A stretch of 55,123 bases of DNA. Origin: Aminobacter niigataensis (lineage in GTDB: Bacteria; Pseudomonadota; Alphaproteobacteria; Rhizobiales; Rhizobiaceae). The notes under the pieces are model-generated. The model had not been told where the DNA came from and did not search any database. It saw only the letters and a list, made by a program, of their open reading frames with translations. The position numbers and the translations under genes were made by a program. The first letter of the stretch is position 1; each line of letters opens with the position of its first letter. Shown one piece after another: positions 42,687 to 51,100 of the stretch. Location of the stretch: the NCBI RefSeq assembly GCF_014200015.1, contig NZ_JACHOT010000012.1, forward strand, positions 1 through 55,123, in the 5' to 3' direction.

Positions 42687-43427
42687 TCAGTCTCCGAGGC
42701 GCTTGCCCCACTCCCATGTCGCAGCTTCGCGGCCGACGCGAATGGAGTGCCAGAAGTCGCCGTCGCCATAAGTCGTGAGGTGCTGCGCCTTGGTGTGCCT
42801 GACGGTCGGGCCGTGGGCGTAAACCACGCCCTTCTTGTCGCGGCAGAAGGCGGAGGCGTGGACTTCATGGGTCCCGCCGACCAGCACTATGTCGGCTTCG
42901 ATCGTTTCGCCGTTCGCTGGCCTGCCCTTTGCGGGGACGATCAGGATGTCGCCCTGACGGATTCCGGTGGCAAGCTGCTTGTCAGTAACATCCCACATCC
43001 ACCGCTGCGCGGCGCGAATGACGGCAACGGGGTTCACGCCGTCCTTTCGGATGGCCGCGTGAACGGCATGGGCGGAGACGGGATGACGGAAGAACTGGCC
43101 CGTTTCCTCGTTCCTACCTGCAAGGACGTAGTCTTTGTGTACGTTCGCGAAGCCCTTTGCGTAGCGCTTGAAGAAATGCCGGATTTGGATGACGGCGACA
43201 TCCTGCTCGGGGTCGTACCCGTAGAGGTCCAGGTTGAGGCTGTCGCCGCGCATCTTTCGGTCGAATGACGCGAAGGTGTCCGGCAGGGCCGCCGAGAACT
43301 TCCGCACGATCTCGGCGGCGGACAGGATTGTGCCGCCAGCCAGTTCGATGCGGCTGATTTCTCCGTAATAGCCGCGCTGCGCGGTGGCGATGATGGCGAT
43401 GCCTTCGTCGGGAACGGAATGTTTCAT
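42687..43427 (-). CDS. Hypothetical plasmid protein
   Basis: This 246-aa protein starts MKHSVPDEGIAIIATAQRGY after GAGAGG; an upstream in-frame extension of 16 residues has no such site. It contains VIQIRHFFKRYAKGFANVHK, ILIVPAKGRPANGETIEADI, CRDKKGVVYAHG and ends with WHSIRVGREAATWEWGKRLG. It appears soluble. Not recognised; I expect homologues on related plasmids only. Confidence 0.6.
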   Translation of the reverse strand: MKHSVPDEGIAIIATAQRGYYGEISRIELAGGTILSAAEIVRKFSAALPDTFASFDRKMRGDSLNLDLYGYDPEQDVAVIQIRHFFKRYAKGFANVHKDYVLAGRNEETGQFFRHPVSAHAVHAAIRKDGVNPVAVIRAAQRWMWDVTDKQLATGIRQGDILIVPAKGRPANGETIEADIVLVGGTHEVHASAFCRDKKGVVYAHGPTVRHTKAQHLTTYGDGDFWHSIRVGREAATWEWGKRLGD

Positions 43428-43723
43428 AGTACCTCTCCTGTTTCGGAAGCTCTGGGGCCGATCCCCGCCGCTCATGTGAATATGTTGAGTTCTACTTCTG
43501 TCGAGCGCAAGGGAAAACAGAAGAGAAATTTGCGTTGTTTCTAGGCTTGCGACGTAGCCTTATAATCTCCGTTGGTCCCGCTCTCATAATTGTTGACAAA
43601 ACTTCCATTCGGCTCGGCCGTCGGTTTATTTTAGTGTGGGCCTGGCATCTCCATACGAGACTGCCGAACGACGTGTCAAGCGAGGGCAGGTTTCCATAAA
43701 ATGAGGTCGTATCAGTATGTTAG
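43428..43723. other. Intergenic region, AT-richer, possible promoter
   Basis: No gene. It contains GTTGACAAAACTTCC at about 43598-43612 with a TTGACA box. This borders the iteron-like cluster at 43724. Confidence 0.4.
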
Positions 43724-43816
43724 CAAGGATTCGTGGGCGTCCGTAAGCATTCGAGAAGGGTCGAATCCTTGAGCGCAGGGACTCGTTTTCGTGCGAATCC
43801 TTGGTGGCAAGGACTC
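43724..43816. repeat. Cluster of five iteron-like 10-bp repeats
   Basis: CAAGGATTCG occurs at 43724-43733, inverted (CGAATCCTTG) at 43762-43771 and 43794-43803, and as variants CAGGGACTCG at 43776-43785 and CAAGGACTC at 43808-43816. The last two units (43794-43816) form a hairpin with a GTGG loop. Five copies in 93 bp indicate a multi-site protein binding region such as an iteron origin, a centromere or an operator. Confidence 0.65.
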
Positions 43817-43948
43817 AAATATCGGTCGGTCTTTTTGTGGATAGCTACAGTATCGTTAACAACATCTCGCGGTCTGGATGGAGTTTGTGTCATGGGCAGG
43901 GTGCGCGACGGCCAGACATGGCCCGTATCCGCGCTGGAGCGGAGGCCC

Positions 43949-44111
43949 GTCACACCGGAAAACCGCCGAATGGTGCGGGCGCAGGCCATAGCCCAAGCCA
44001 CGGTCGGCGGTTTTCTGGTTGACGGACCGAAGCGACCCCACCCCGCCCGACTCCGGGGAAGAACGAGACAGGAAGGAGTGCAGCCCGCACCAGGCCTGCC
44101 GTTCCCCGGAG
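43949..44111 (+). other. Two large tandem hairpins in a gene-free region
   Basis: The first (43949-44023) has arms GAAAACCGCCGA (43958-43969) and TCGGCGGTTTTC (44004-44015), perfect over 12 bp, extended by GTCA/TGAC-type outer pairs and an inner GGGC/GCCC stem. The second has CTCCGGGGAA (44051-44060) and TTCCCCGGAG (44102-44111), perfect over 10 bp. Both follow the iteron-like cluster. They could be a structured RNA, a single-strand or transfer origin, or a relic element. An open frame passes through (43892-44257) but is not convincing. Confidence 0.55.
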
Positions 44112-44493
44112 GGCTTGTCACATTAACTTCTGCTCAGCGTTTTGGGGGGGGGTCGACGCGCAGGCATGAATACGCTCGCCATCCGCTACAAGCGCCCATC
44201 GTTTTCCGGCAACGATCATCGCCCGTGCAGTCTGGCTTTATTTTCGATTTCCGCTGAGCTTGCGTCATGTCGAGGAAATGTTGCTGGAGCTTGGCATAGT
44301 GGTCTCCTGCGGTGTGGAGAACTCTGCAAAGCCGTAATTGGCCGCTTCCGACAATCCGCCGATTTGTAAAGCGGTTCGACGCCAGCACCTGAGTTCCAGG
44401 TTTATTATGCGACCATCACATGTAGCGCGGTACATTCTATTTCCAAGTGCGACATACCAATGAATTCAATGGTTTCGCTTTGGAGATTTTGGC
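44112..44493. other. Non-coding region with G9 tract
   Basis: A run of nine G residues at 44144-44152 is a likely slippage site. No gene or clear IS30 end was identified before 44494. Confidence 0.45.
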
Positions 44494-45340
44494 TTGTCCC
44501 GATGCTATTCGCAATTGACCCTCGCCGATCGTCGTCGCCTTTATCACCTGGTCGAACGCAAGGTTCCGATCAATGAGATGGCGCGCCAGCTCGGTCGTCA
44601 CCGATCGACGATCTACCGTGAGATCAAGCGCAATACGTTTCGCGATCACGAGCTTCCGGACTACGACGGTTATTACAGTACGGTTGCCGATGACATCGCC
44701 AAGGAACGCCGCAGACGGTTGAGGAAACTTACGGGCTTGGCCATTATCGACATCTGCCTGAGGCGCGCCGCAAACGCCGTCCGCGGGGCTTCAGACAGCC
44801 GCGAGACAGCGTGCTTCCTGCCAGTCACAGGATATCGCAACATCCTGATTTTATTGGCGATCGATCTGAATTTGGTCACTGGGAGGGCGACCTTTTGATC
44901 TTCGAGCGTGTACTGGGCCATGCCAATGTCACCTCCCTGGTCGAGCGTAGGAGCCGCTACACGGTGATGATCAAGAACCAAAGCCGGCACTCGCGTCCAA
45001 TCATGGACAAGATCATCAAAGCATTCTCTGCTTTGCCACCTCCGCACGTCAAAGCTTCACCTTCGACCGCGGCACCGAGTTTGCGGGCTTCAGGGCCTTG
45101 GAAGACGGAATCGCCGCAAGGAGCTGGTTCTGTGACCCCAGTTCACCCTGGCAGAAAGGGAGCGTCGAGAACGCCAACAAGCGCATTCGCCGCTTCATGC
45201 CCGGCGATACGGACCTGGCGGACGTCTCACAGCAAAAGCTTGTCCAACTCGCCCATCATCTGAACTCGCTGCCACGAAAGTGCCTCGGATACAAAACACC
45301 CGCCGAAGTCTTCATGGCGCATTTGCGCGATGGTGGCTGA
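44494..45340 (+). pseudogene. IS30-family transposase, deleted and frameshifted
   Basis: The N-terminal HTH region is good (SQLTLADRRRLYHLVERKVP, then EMARQLGRHRSTIYREIKRN), but after RRRLRKL near 44735 part of the gene is missing. The catalytic domain resumes as EFGHWEGDLLIFERVLGHAN (first Asp), SLVERRSRYTVMIKNQSRHS, then in another frame TFDRGTEFAGF (second Asp) and CDPSSPWQKGSVENANKRIR (Glu), ending LGYKTPAEVFMAH. Hence all catalytic residues survive but in different frames. Terminal repeats were not found. Confidence 0.8.
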
Positions 45341-45474
45341 TACCCTACCCTCCACACGCCTGTGTTGCACTTGGCGTAGATTCTCCAACCGATCATACGG
45401 GACGTTGGGTTGCGATACGCGAAGGCCACACGCAGCACGGTGCTGCGGTGAAGTAGGCTTGCCGCACCAAGCGC

Positions 45475-46203
45475 TCAGCCAATCGATCCGAGCGCGGGAA
45501 ACCGCTCAAGCAGCCAAAAAGCGATTAGCTGCAGGCGTCCAGTCATCATCAGCACGCCCATCGTGATCATTGCCGCGCCGGCCGCCAAGTTCAGGATCCG
45601 GCCGGTGTAGCGCAGTCGCTTCAGCCCCGCCGCGGCATTGCCGAAGAGCAATGCCGCTAACAGGAAGGGCACGCCCAAGCCAAGACCGTATGCGGCCAGC
45701 AGAATGGCGCCGCTGCTTGCGGACATCGCCGAAACAGTCAGTATGGAGCCCAGGACGGGTCCAATGCAGGGGGTCCATCCAAATGCGAAGGCGAGACCGA
45801 GCATGTACGCGCTGCCCGGCCCTGATATCGAACTTGGTCCCAGCGATCGAAACTCCTGCATCAGGAAGGGGACTTTGAACAAGCCCGTCATCAGCAGTCC
45901 AAAGACGACCACCAACAGGCCGCCGACTAGGTTTGCTTCGGCGCTGTAGCGAAGCAGGAGTCCGCCCAGGACCTGGGCGCCCAGTCCAAGGAGCACGAAC
46001 ACCGTCGTGAAGCCGGTGACAAACCAGAGGGCAGGCCACGTCACCCGAAGGCGATCGATCAGGCGTGTCGAGCCCGGGTCAACACCGTTGGAGACGAATG
46101 AAAGATAGCCAGGAACCAGAGGCAGGACGCAAGGCGAAACGAAGGAAATCGCGCCCGCCAAGGCCGCGGTTACCAATCCAATTGCCGATACCTCGATTGA
46201 CAC
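45475..46203 (-). CDS. ccdA: CcdA-type thiol transport membrane protein
   Basis: This 242-aa protein has about six transmembrane helices and the two conserved Cys-Pro motifs of CcdA/DsbD-beta: SFVSPCVLPLVPGYLSF (helix 1) and FGWTPCIGPVLGSIL (helix 4). It carries electrons from cytoplasmic thioredoxin across the membrane to periplasmic thiols, for cytochrome c maturation or oxidative stress control. It follows the truncated metal ATPase on the same strand by 9 bp. A broken second copy lies at 49680-50230. Confidence 0.9.
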   Translation of the reverse strand: MSIEVSAIGLVTAALAGAISFVSPCVLPLVPGYLSFVSNGVDPGSTRLIDRLRVTWPALWFVTGFTTVFVLLGLGAQVLGGLLLRYSAEANLVGGLLVVVFGLLMTGLFKVPFLMQEFRSLGPSSISGPGSAYMLGLAFAFGWTPCIGPVLGSILTVSAMSASSGAILLAAYGLGLGVPFLLAALLFGNAAAGLKRLRYTGRILNLAAGAAMITMGVLMMTGRLQLIAFWLLERFPALGSIG

Positions 46204-46310
46204 AAGCTTTCCTCACATGATTGCGTGCTTTGGCAGGAGAGAGCACGCAATGCAACGAACCAGCAGTCTCATCGCTTGCGCAACGGATACCGGAATCACT
46301 TGAGCCCGCG

Positions 46311-47283
46311 CTACGCAAGCAGCCTCATGGCATTGGCCGTGACGAGGACCGTGGCGCCGGTGTCCGCGAGAATCGCCGGCCAAAGCCCGGTGATCCCCAC
46401 GACTGGAGCTTGACCCTGAGATGATAGTGCCGTCCGCCGGAACGCGGTCTCCCGGGCGCACAAGAATGGTCGCTCCCACTGCAAGGCTTTCGGCGGGAAC
46501 CTCCGACGTTTTTCCGTCAACTTCCAGGAGCGCTGTCTTGGGCACCAGTTTGGCGAGAGCCTTGATGCTGGCGCGAGCCCGACCGGCTGCTACACCCTCC
46601 AGCAGTTCACCGACAAGAAACAGGAAGACGACGACTGCGGCTTCCTCGCTGGCGTTGATGATCACGGCGCCGACTGCTGCGATCGTCATCAACGTTTCAA
46701 TGGTGAATGGCGAACCATTCAGGGCTGCCATTACGGCCCGTCGAGCGATAGGTATGAGTCCAACCGCCATGGCGGCGATGAACGCCCATGGCGCAGTTTC
46801 CGGAACCAGCTTTGCGAGGATGAAGGCTGCGCCAAGCGCGAGACCACAAAGTATCGTAAGCCTCGCCTTCGCGGTCTGCCACCATGGGCCTTCTTCGCTT
46901 TCGTAATCGTGGCCATGGAGTCCCGATACGGAGCTATCGCGGCGGTCGGGGGATTTCTCATTCTTGTGAACGTGCCCGCCCTCGCCGTGCGCGTGCCCAT
47001 CGTGCGCCACGTCGGCTTCGAGAGCAGACTCTGACTGAGAAACCGATTCTGCTTGTCCCACGGCAATCGGAGCGACCTTGTAACCCAGGCTTTCGACGCG
47101 TTTCGCGAGATTCGACATATCGGTCCCGCGACGATGTTCGATCGTCATTGTTCCGGCGGTAGCCGAAACGGAAACGCCTTCGACGCCGTCGACCCGCCTC
47201 GCCGCGGTATCGATTTTCTTTGCGCAACTGGCGCAATCCATACCTTCGACCCTGTACCGGCTTTTGAGAACAGTTTCATTCAT
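46311..47283 (-). pseudogene. Zn/Cd/Pb-type P1B-ATPase lacking its catalytic core
   Basis: The N-terminus has a metal-binding HMA domain (YRVEGMDCASCAKKID), a His-rich linker (HDGHAHGEGGHVHKNEK), the first membrane helices and part of the actuator domain up to PGDRVPADGTIISG. The sequence then jumps to the very C-terminus (GITGLWPAILADTGATVLVT, then ANAMRLLA) in another frame. The CPC-containing helix, the DKTGT phosphorylation loop and the GDGxND hinge, about 400 residues, are gone. The protein cannot pump. The family exports Zn2+, Cd2+ or Pb2+. A MerR-type promoter precedes it. Confidence 0.85.
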
Positions 47284-47327
47284 GGCGTCGCGCCTTCCGA
47301 TTGCCTTCCGGATCCGTCATCAGCCGC

Positions 47328-47358
47328 ACGCTAATCCCTCTAGCAACTAGAGGGACAA
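47328..47358 (-). promoter_or_regulatory. MerR-type promoter/operator of ATPase 1
   Basis: On the minus strand TTGTCC (-35, 47358-47353) and TAGCGT (-10, 47333-47328) are separated by 19 bp, longer than normal, and the spacer lies within a perfect 19-bp palindrome CCCTCTAG-TTG-CTAGAGGG. This is the hallmark of promoters activated by MerR-family metal sensors. The centre TAGTTGCTA is shared with the operator at 51042-51062. Confidence 0.8.
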
Positions 47359-47520
47359 GAGATATTTTGCGCCAAAATACAGATTTCATTGCGACCCAGC
47401 TTCACCGGCGCCGTTCGCGTTCGTGGGATCGAATCGTCGGTTAGCGGCGTTAGGCTCATACCGACGGTTGCGAAAGCGGCTACTGTGGGAAAAGATTTCT
47501 TGCAGTGAGGTGAATAACGA

Positions 47521-48010
47521 TCAAAAAGAGAGAATCCGTTGTCAATTCTGCCTTTCTGTTCACTGTGGCAGTGCTCGGACTCGGTTATGTGTTGTTAGGC
47601 ATTTTGTCCATGTTGCTTTTCGCGTTCGGCTTTTTAGGCGGCTTCATCCTGTGGCTCCTCATGCCGACCAACGTGTCGTTCGCGTCGATCAAAGTCCTTA
47701 CTTTCGACGCTTGGCTTCGTCATTCTGCAGAGAATGGAGGAGCGCTTCCTTGATTTTCCCCTCTGCACTTTCGAAGATCACCGGAGTACCCGTCCAGGAG
47801 ACCGGCTCATTTCTAGTGATTCTACTGAAGACGCGGGTATCAATTCGGGTACTACCTAGCGTGGACGTTTTTCACATCCATGGGAATTACCGAGCTCGCC
47901 CACTTCGTCTTTCCTTTCCCCACGGGAAAGCCGTTGGATACTTCCGGGCATGGCGAGCGTTGTCCGCCTCGCGCCGGTCGCATGGTTAGGCATGTGGAGG
48001 CTTACACGTC
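47521..48010 (+). pseudogene. Frameshifted integral membrane protein (HXXEE-like)
   Basis: The first frame encodes RESVVNSAFLFTVAVLGLGY then LLGILSMLLFAFGFLGGFIL with clear membrane helices. It decays after SFASIKV (about 47700). Later pieces in other frames include PSALSKITGVPVQETGSFLV and MGITELAHFVFPFPTGKP, ending about 48010. The order fits one membrane protein of about 180 aa of the HXXEE-like type broken by several shifts. Family assignment is tentative. Confidence 0.45.
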
Positions 48011-48044
48011 GCTGAAGACGACGCCGATCGCGACGAGCGCCACC

Positions 48045-48160
48045 TTTGAATTCGGCGGCATTTTCCACCTGCTCCGGCGTCCCGCCCATCACCGCGCAGA
48101 GGCCCACCGCCGCCATGGCCGACGCCGAACCCCACTCGTCCTGGCAACTTGTCGGTTCAG
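48045..48160 (-). pseudogene. L-serine dehydratase fragment
   Basis: The minus strand reads EWGSASAMAAVGLCAVMGGT followed by PEQVENAAE, the conserved C-terminal segment of iron-sulfur L-serine ammonia-lyase (SdaA), which normally continues to the cluster-binding cysteines. Only about 35 codons survive, inserted between the membrane-protein pseudogene and the zinc-ribbon gene. It is unrelated to the neighbours and marks a recombination junction. Confidence 0.6.
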
Positions 48161-48173
48161 ATGCCAATGCCTC

Positions 48174-48449
48174 TCAGAAATCAAAAAGCTCTCCGAGCAG
48201 CGACTTCTTTTTTCTGTGTTTGGAATAGGAGTGATCGCGATCACCACGCGCTCCGTGACTCTCGGTTTCCTCCCGGTGGCGCGGTTCATCGGCATATCGT
48301 AACGGGGCTTCATTTGCGGCGGAGCGCTCGATGATTTTGTCGAGTTCGCCTCTGTCAAGCCAGACACCCCGACATTTTGGGCAGTAGTCCACCTCAATCC
48401 CCTGGCGCTCTGACATCACGAGTTCGACATCATCGATCGGACATTTCAT
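48174..48449 (-). CDS. TFIIB-type zinc-ribbon protein
   Basis: This 91-aa protein starts MKCPIDDVELVMSERQGIEV and has the second knuckle DYCPKCRGVWLDRGELDKII, matching zf-TFIIB small proteins (CPxC...CPxCxGxWLDxGEL, with one Cys of the first knuckle replaced by Asp: CPIDD). The C-terminal half is His/Lys-rich and disordered (HSYSKHRKKKSLLGELFDF). Such proteins are common in proteobacteria and of unknown role. Confidence 0.8.
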   Translation of the reverse strand: MKCPIDDVELVMSERQGIEVDYCPKCRGVWLDRGELDKIIERSAANEAPLRYADEPRHREETESHGARGDRDHSYSKHRKKKSLLGELFDF

Positions 48450-48720
48450 AGTTCTGCTCCTCGTTACCGAATACCGGGACTAGTTCTAGATGGGGCCCTC
48501 GGCGACAGCGTTCAAGTTCAAGCGATCCGATCTTATTAGAAGTATCAGCGGAGCTCTAATCATGCAGCAGAAGGCCCCGCTTGTCCTTCGTCCCTATCAG
48601 TTCCGAAAACAGGGCTTCAAAGCGCTCAACCGCAGGCGAGGCCATCAGTTCGCAGCGTTCTGTCTCCGGGCTGAAACTGAGCGCTTGCTTCATAGCGGCA
48701 AGTGCGGGCCAATAGCCCTC
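48450..48720. other. Region before the Fur-type gene
   Basis: No firm gene. A minus-strand piece (48556-48720) reads KQALSFSPETERCELMASPA and VERFEALFSELIGTKDKRGL to a stop, which looks like the C-terminus of a lost gene. The Fur-type promoter should lie at the right end. Confidence 0.35.
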
Positions 48721-49176
48721 ATGGAACCAAACCAGCCCTCGCTCGAACAAACGGAAATAGTCGAGACGATCTACCGCTCGAAGGGGCTCCGGATCACAGA
48801 GCCACGACGGACCATCATCAGCGTCATTTCGGAAATGACGGATTATCCCGATATGGTGGAGTTGCACCGGCGCATCCAGGCCGTAAACAGGCGCACCTCT
48901 CTTTCCACGGTCTACCGCAACCTACGGCAGCTCGTTGAGGCTGGTGTCGTCATCCGCCATACGTTTGAGCACGGTCGCTCGCGCTACGAACTGGCAGGCC
49001 GCCCGCATCATGATCATTTGATCGACCACAAAACAGGAAAGCTCATCGAGTTCCACTCACCCGAACTTGAGAAGATGCTGGACGATTTGGCCGCACGCTA
49101 TGGTTACCGGGTCGTTGGCCATCGCTTGGAGGTTTACGTCGAAGCCTTGCGGCGGCCGATCCGCAGGATTGACTGA
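48721..49176 (+). CDS. Fur-family metal-responsive regulator
   Basis: This 151-aa protein has the Fur winged helix (KGLRITEPRRTIISVISEMT, then RRTSLSTVYRNLRQLVEAGV) and the dimer/metal domain with RPHHDHLIDHKTGKLIEFHS and YRVVGHRLEVYVEAL. The HHDH motif and later His residues form the regulatory metal site. The CxxC structural zinc site of classical Fur is absent, with HKTG at the usual CxxCG position, as in some rhizobial Fur/Mur/Irr-type proteins. Its position between metal-export genes suggests a role in Fe, Mn or Zn response. ATG 48721 was preferred over the longer frame because the family starts here. Confidence 0.85.
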   Translation: MEPNQPSLEQTEIVETIYRSKGLRITEPRRTIISVISEMTDYPDMVELHRRIQAVNRRTSLSTVYRNLRQLVEAGVVIRHTFEHGRSRYELAGRPHHDHLIDHKTGKLIEFHSPELEKMLDDLAARYGYRVVGHRLEVYVEALRRPIRRID

Positions 49177-49306
49177 CGTGCACTCAACAAGGGGCTCAAA
49201 AGATACCGGCGCTCGCCCTTCCTGTGGCGATCGAGGTCGAACGAAGAAGACGCTTGAGACTGGCTCTGAGACGCGCGGGCATCGAAGTAAGGCGGGTTGT
49301 CAAACT

Positions 49307-49561
49307 GTGGCGCGTTTCGTGGGGCGCTTGCGTCGGAGCCTGGGGAAAATAGAGCGCGAAGACCGGAACGCGCTTGTCGCCTCGGCGTGCATCATGGCCG
49401 TCTTCGCGACCGCGCCATTTTATCTCTCAACCGTGATGATCGCGATCGGCAACTTCTCGACCGTCGCCGCAGGCGGATTTGCCGTTTTGTTCATCGCGGC
49501 GTTTTTCTTCCTATTCTGGCTGAGGTCGCGAAGCCAGAAAAAGCGCGATAGCGAAAAATAG
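49307..49561 (+). CDS. Small membrane protein, start uncertain
   Basis: From GTG 49307 the frame encodes about 84 residues: a basic N-terminus (RFVGRLRRSLGKIEREDRNA) and two transmembrane helices (ASACIMAVFATAPFYLSTVM and GGFAVLFIAAFFFLFWL), ending in a basic tail. ATG 49394 is an alternative that would cut the first helix. No family recognised. Confidence 0.4.
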   Translation: MARFVGRLRRSLGKIEREDRNALVASACIMAVFATAPFYLSTVMIAIGNFSTVAAGGFAVLFIAAFFFLFWLRSRSQKKRDSEK

Positions 49562-49679
49562 AGCCGTTGAACATTTTGGTTTCATTAATCCTTTTATAGC
49601 GAGTCCCGCCAATCAAAATCGGGCAGTACCGCCTTGTTCAGCAGCTAACTTCAGCCGAGCCGCTCGGTTCTCAGCATTT

Positions 49680-50230
49680 GTTTTGTGTTGGGTTTTTCGA
49701 CCATCTTCGTCGCTCTTGGCGCCAGTGCTACCGCCATGAGTCGCCTTCTTCTGACCAACCGGTATGAACCCAACATCGTCGGCGGCGCCATCATCATCGT
49801 GTTCGGCGTCTCCGTGGTGGTGCGCCTACCATGGATGGATCGGGATGTGCGTTTTCACGGCCACATTCCGGGCGGCCGTCCTCTCGGTGCCTACCTTTTG
49901 GGCCTTGCTTTCGGTTGCGGCTGGACCCATGCATCGGTCCCATTCTCGGTGCGATGCTGACTGTCAGCGCAGTCTCGGCAACTGCGTCCAGCGGCATCGT
50001 TCTCCTGAGCGTCTATTCGATTGGCCTCGGTTCTACCTTTCATCGCTTCAGCCCTGTTTACCCAAGGTTTGACAAAGCGGCTCACGGCCATGCGGCGAGC
50101 CGGACGGCTGCTTCAGATTGGCGCTGGAGTGATCATGATCGCCATGGGCCTGGCGATGATTACCGGCCAGATGTCGCTGTTCGCCTTCTGGCTACTCGAA
50201 AACTTTCCGGTCTTCGGGCGGATCGGCTAG
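49680..50230 (+). pseudogene. Second ccdA copy, frameshifted
   Basis: Membrane segments typical of CcdA appear in sequence but in different frames: GFSTIFVALGASATAMSRLL, GAYLLGLAFGCGWT (the second Cys-Pro motif position, altered), GPILGAMLTVSAVSATASSG, and RRAGRLLQIGAGVIMIAMGL with the tail FAFWLLENFPVFGRIG. The tail matches the intact copy (FWLLERFPALGSIG). The first helix with SPCVLPLVPGY is missing. This is a decayed paralogue from a second metal/thiol module. Confidence 0.75.
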
Positions 50231-50289
50231 AATGAGAGCCATGCCGTCAGAGTGATGCGGCTCACAAACTATAGCGGTCGGACGGAAAT

Positions 50290-50517
50290 CTATTGGGTAG
50301 TAGCCGGCGCAGATCCCCATATCGCGCCCGCTATACCGTAAGCTATCGTGAAAACGACTATACTCCAGGCCGCCCAAAGCTCTTCCGAAAATGTGTGCTC
50401 GACAGCATAGCAAACTATCAAGAAGCCGACGCTGGTTATGGCATATCCCAAGATGGCGCCAAGGCATCCGAAAAGGATGATTTTTGCAAGACGCCTTCGG
50501 CGTAACGTGGATAACAT
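50290..50517 (-). CDS. Small membrane protein
   Basis: This 75-aa protein starts MLSTLRRRRLAKIILFGCLG and has two transmembrane helices (about 12-36 and 48-68) with TIAYGIAGAIWGSAPATTQ at the end. Small two-helix proteins of this kind often accompany metal resistance genes. A TTG start 12 codons upstream is possible. No function assigned. Confidence 0.5.
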   Translation of the reverse strand: MLSTLRRRRLAKIILFGCLGAILGYAITSVGFLIVCYAVEHTFSEELWAAWSIVVFTIAYGIAGAIWGSAPATTQ

Positions 50518-50627
50518 ATTCGGAAGGTGGTCAAGTTTGACCGAAGATGCCAATCACGATCTCGCGCAGTTTGCCAAATTCCAAGATCTCAGTGCGGGCT
50601 TGGACGACGACAATTTGTTCCGCTGGC

Positions 50628-51035
50628 TCATTGCGAAGGCGACAGGGAATCGATGATGCGGCACTCGGCCACGGTTCCGCAGCCGCACTGGTCGATTATG
50701 CTGTCGAGCTCGAGCTTGAGCGCCTGGAGATCGCGAATCTTGCGCTCGATCTCAGATCGATGCTCATTGGCAATGGCATCGACAGCCGCGCAGGACTGGT
50801 TGCGATTATCCGACAAAGACAGAAGTTCTCGAACCTGATCGAGCGAGAAGCCGAGATCGCGCGCACGGCGGATAAAGCTCAACCGGCCCAAATGAGCAAG
50901 GTCATATGCGCGATAATTGCCCTTCGTCCGCTCCGGCGCGGGCAAGAGGCCGCTCTTTTCATAAAAGCGAATTGTCTCGACTTTTGTGTCGGTCTTTCGC
51001 GCGAGGTGACCAATCGTCAGAATGTTCGCGCCCAT
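50628..51035 (-). CDS. MerR-family metal sensor (CadR/PbrR/ZntR-like)
   Basis: This 135-aa regulator has the MerR HTH and wing (LTIGHLARKTDTKVETIRFY, then EKSGLLPAPERTKGNYRAYD), a dimerisation helix and metal-site residues Cys in NQSCAAVD (about 82) and QCGCGTVAECRI near the C-terminus, the pattern of Zn/Cd/Pb sensors. It activates transcription by unwinding a promoter with a long spacer. Its own ATG overlaps such an operator region, and it is divergent from the second metal ATPase, its likely target. The ATPase 1 promoter carries a similar site, so it may control both. Confidence 0.9.
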   Translation of the reverse strand: MGANILTIGHLARKTDTKVETIRFYEKSGLLPAPERTKGNYRAYDLAHLGRLSFIRRARDLGFSLDQVRELLSLSDNRNQSCAAVDAIANEHRSEIERKIRDLQALKLELDSIIDQCGCGTVAECRIIDSLSPSQ

Positions 51036-51038
51036 GGC

Positions 51039-51069
51039 TTGACCCTGTAGTTGCTATAGGGTCCATGTA
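51039..51069 (+). promoter_or_regulatory. MerR-type promoter/operator of ATPase 2
   Basis: TTGACC (-35, 51039-51044) and CATGTA (-10, 51064-51069) are 19 bp apart. The palindrome ACCCTGTAG-TTG-CTATAGGGT (51042-51062) fills the spacer. It lies between the divergent merR-type gene and the ATPase gene, the usual arrangement for a metal sensor and its target. Confidence 0.85.
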
Positions 51070-51100
51070 ACCGGTCATGTCGAAATTGTCGAGGTGAACC

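Noticed and set aside
43724-43816. CRISPR array
   Set aside because: Repeats are 10 bp, in both orientations, with unequal short spacing, and there are no cas genes.
43949-44023. Integron attC site
   Set aside because: The inverted repeat is too perfect and lacks the conserved GTTRRRY core; no integron integrase is present.
43892-44257. Open frame through the two large hairpins
   Set aside because: It has no recognisable domain and no good ribosome-binding site, and both inverted repeats lie inside it; structure is a simpler explanation, though not proven.
46213-46310. Extra C-terminal residues of ATPase 1 in the first open frame
   Set aside because: This frame runs on past the deletion in the wrong phase; the genuine family tail lies in another frame and ends at 46311.
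48556-48867. Minus-strand gene opposite to the Fur-type gene
   Set aside because: Only the part outside the Fur gene looks protein-like, and it has no start; at best a remnant.
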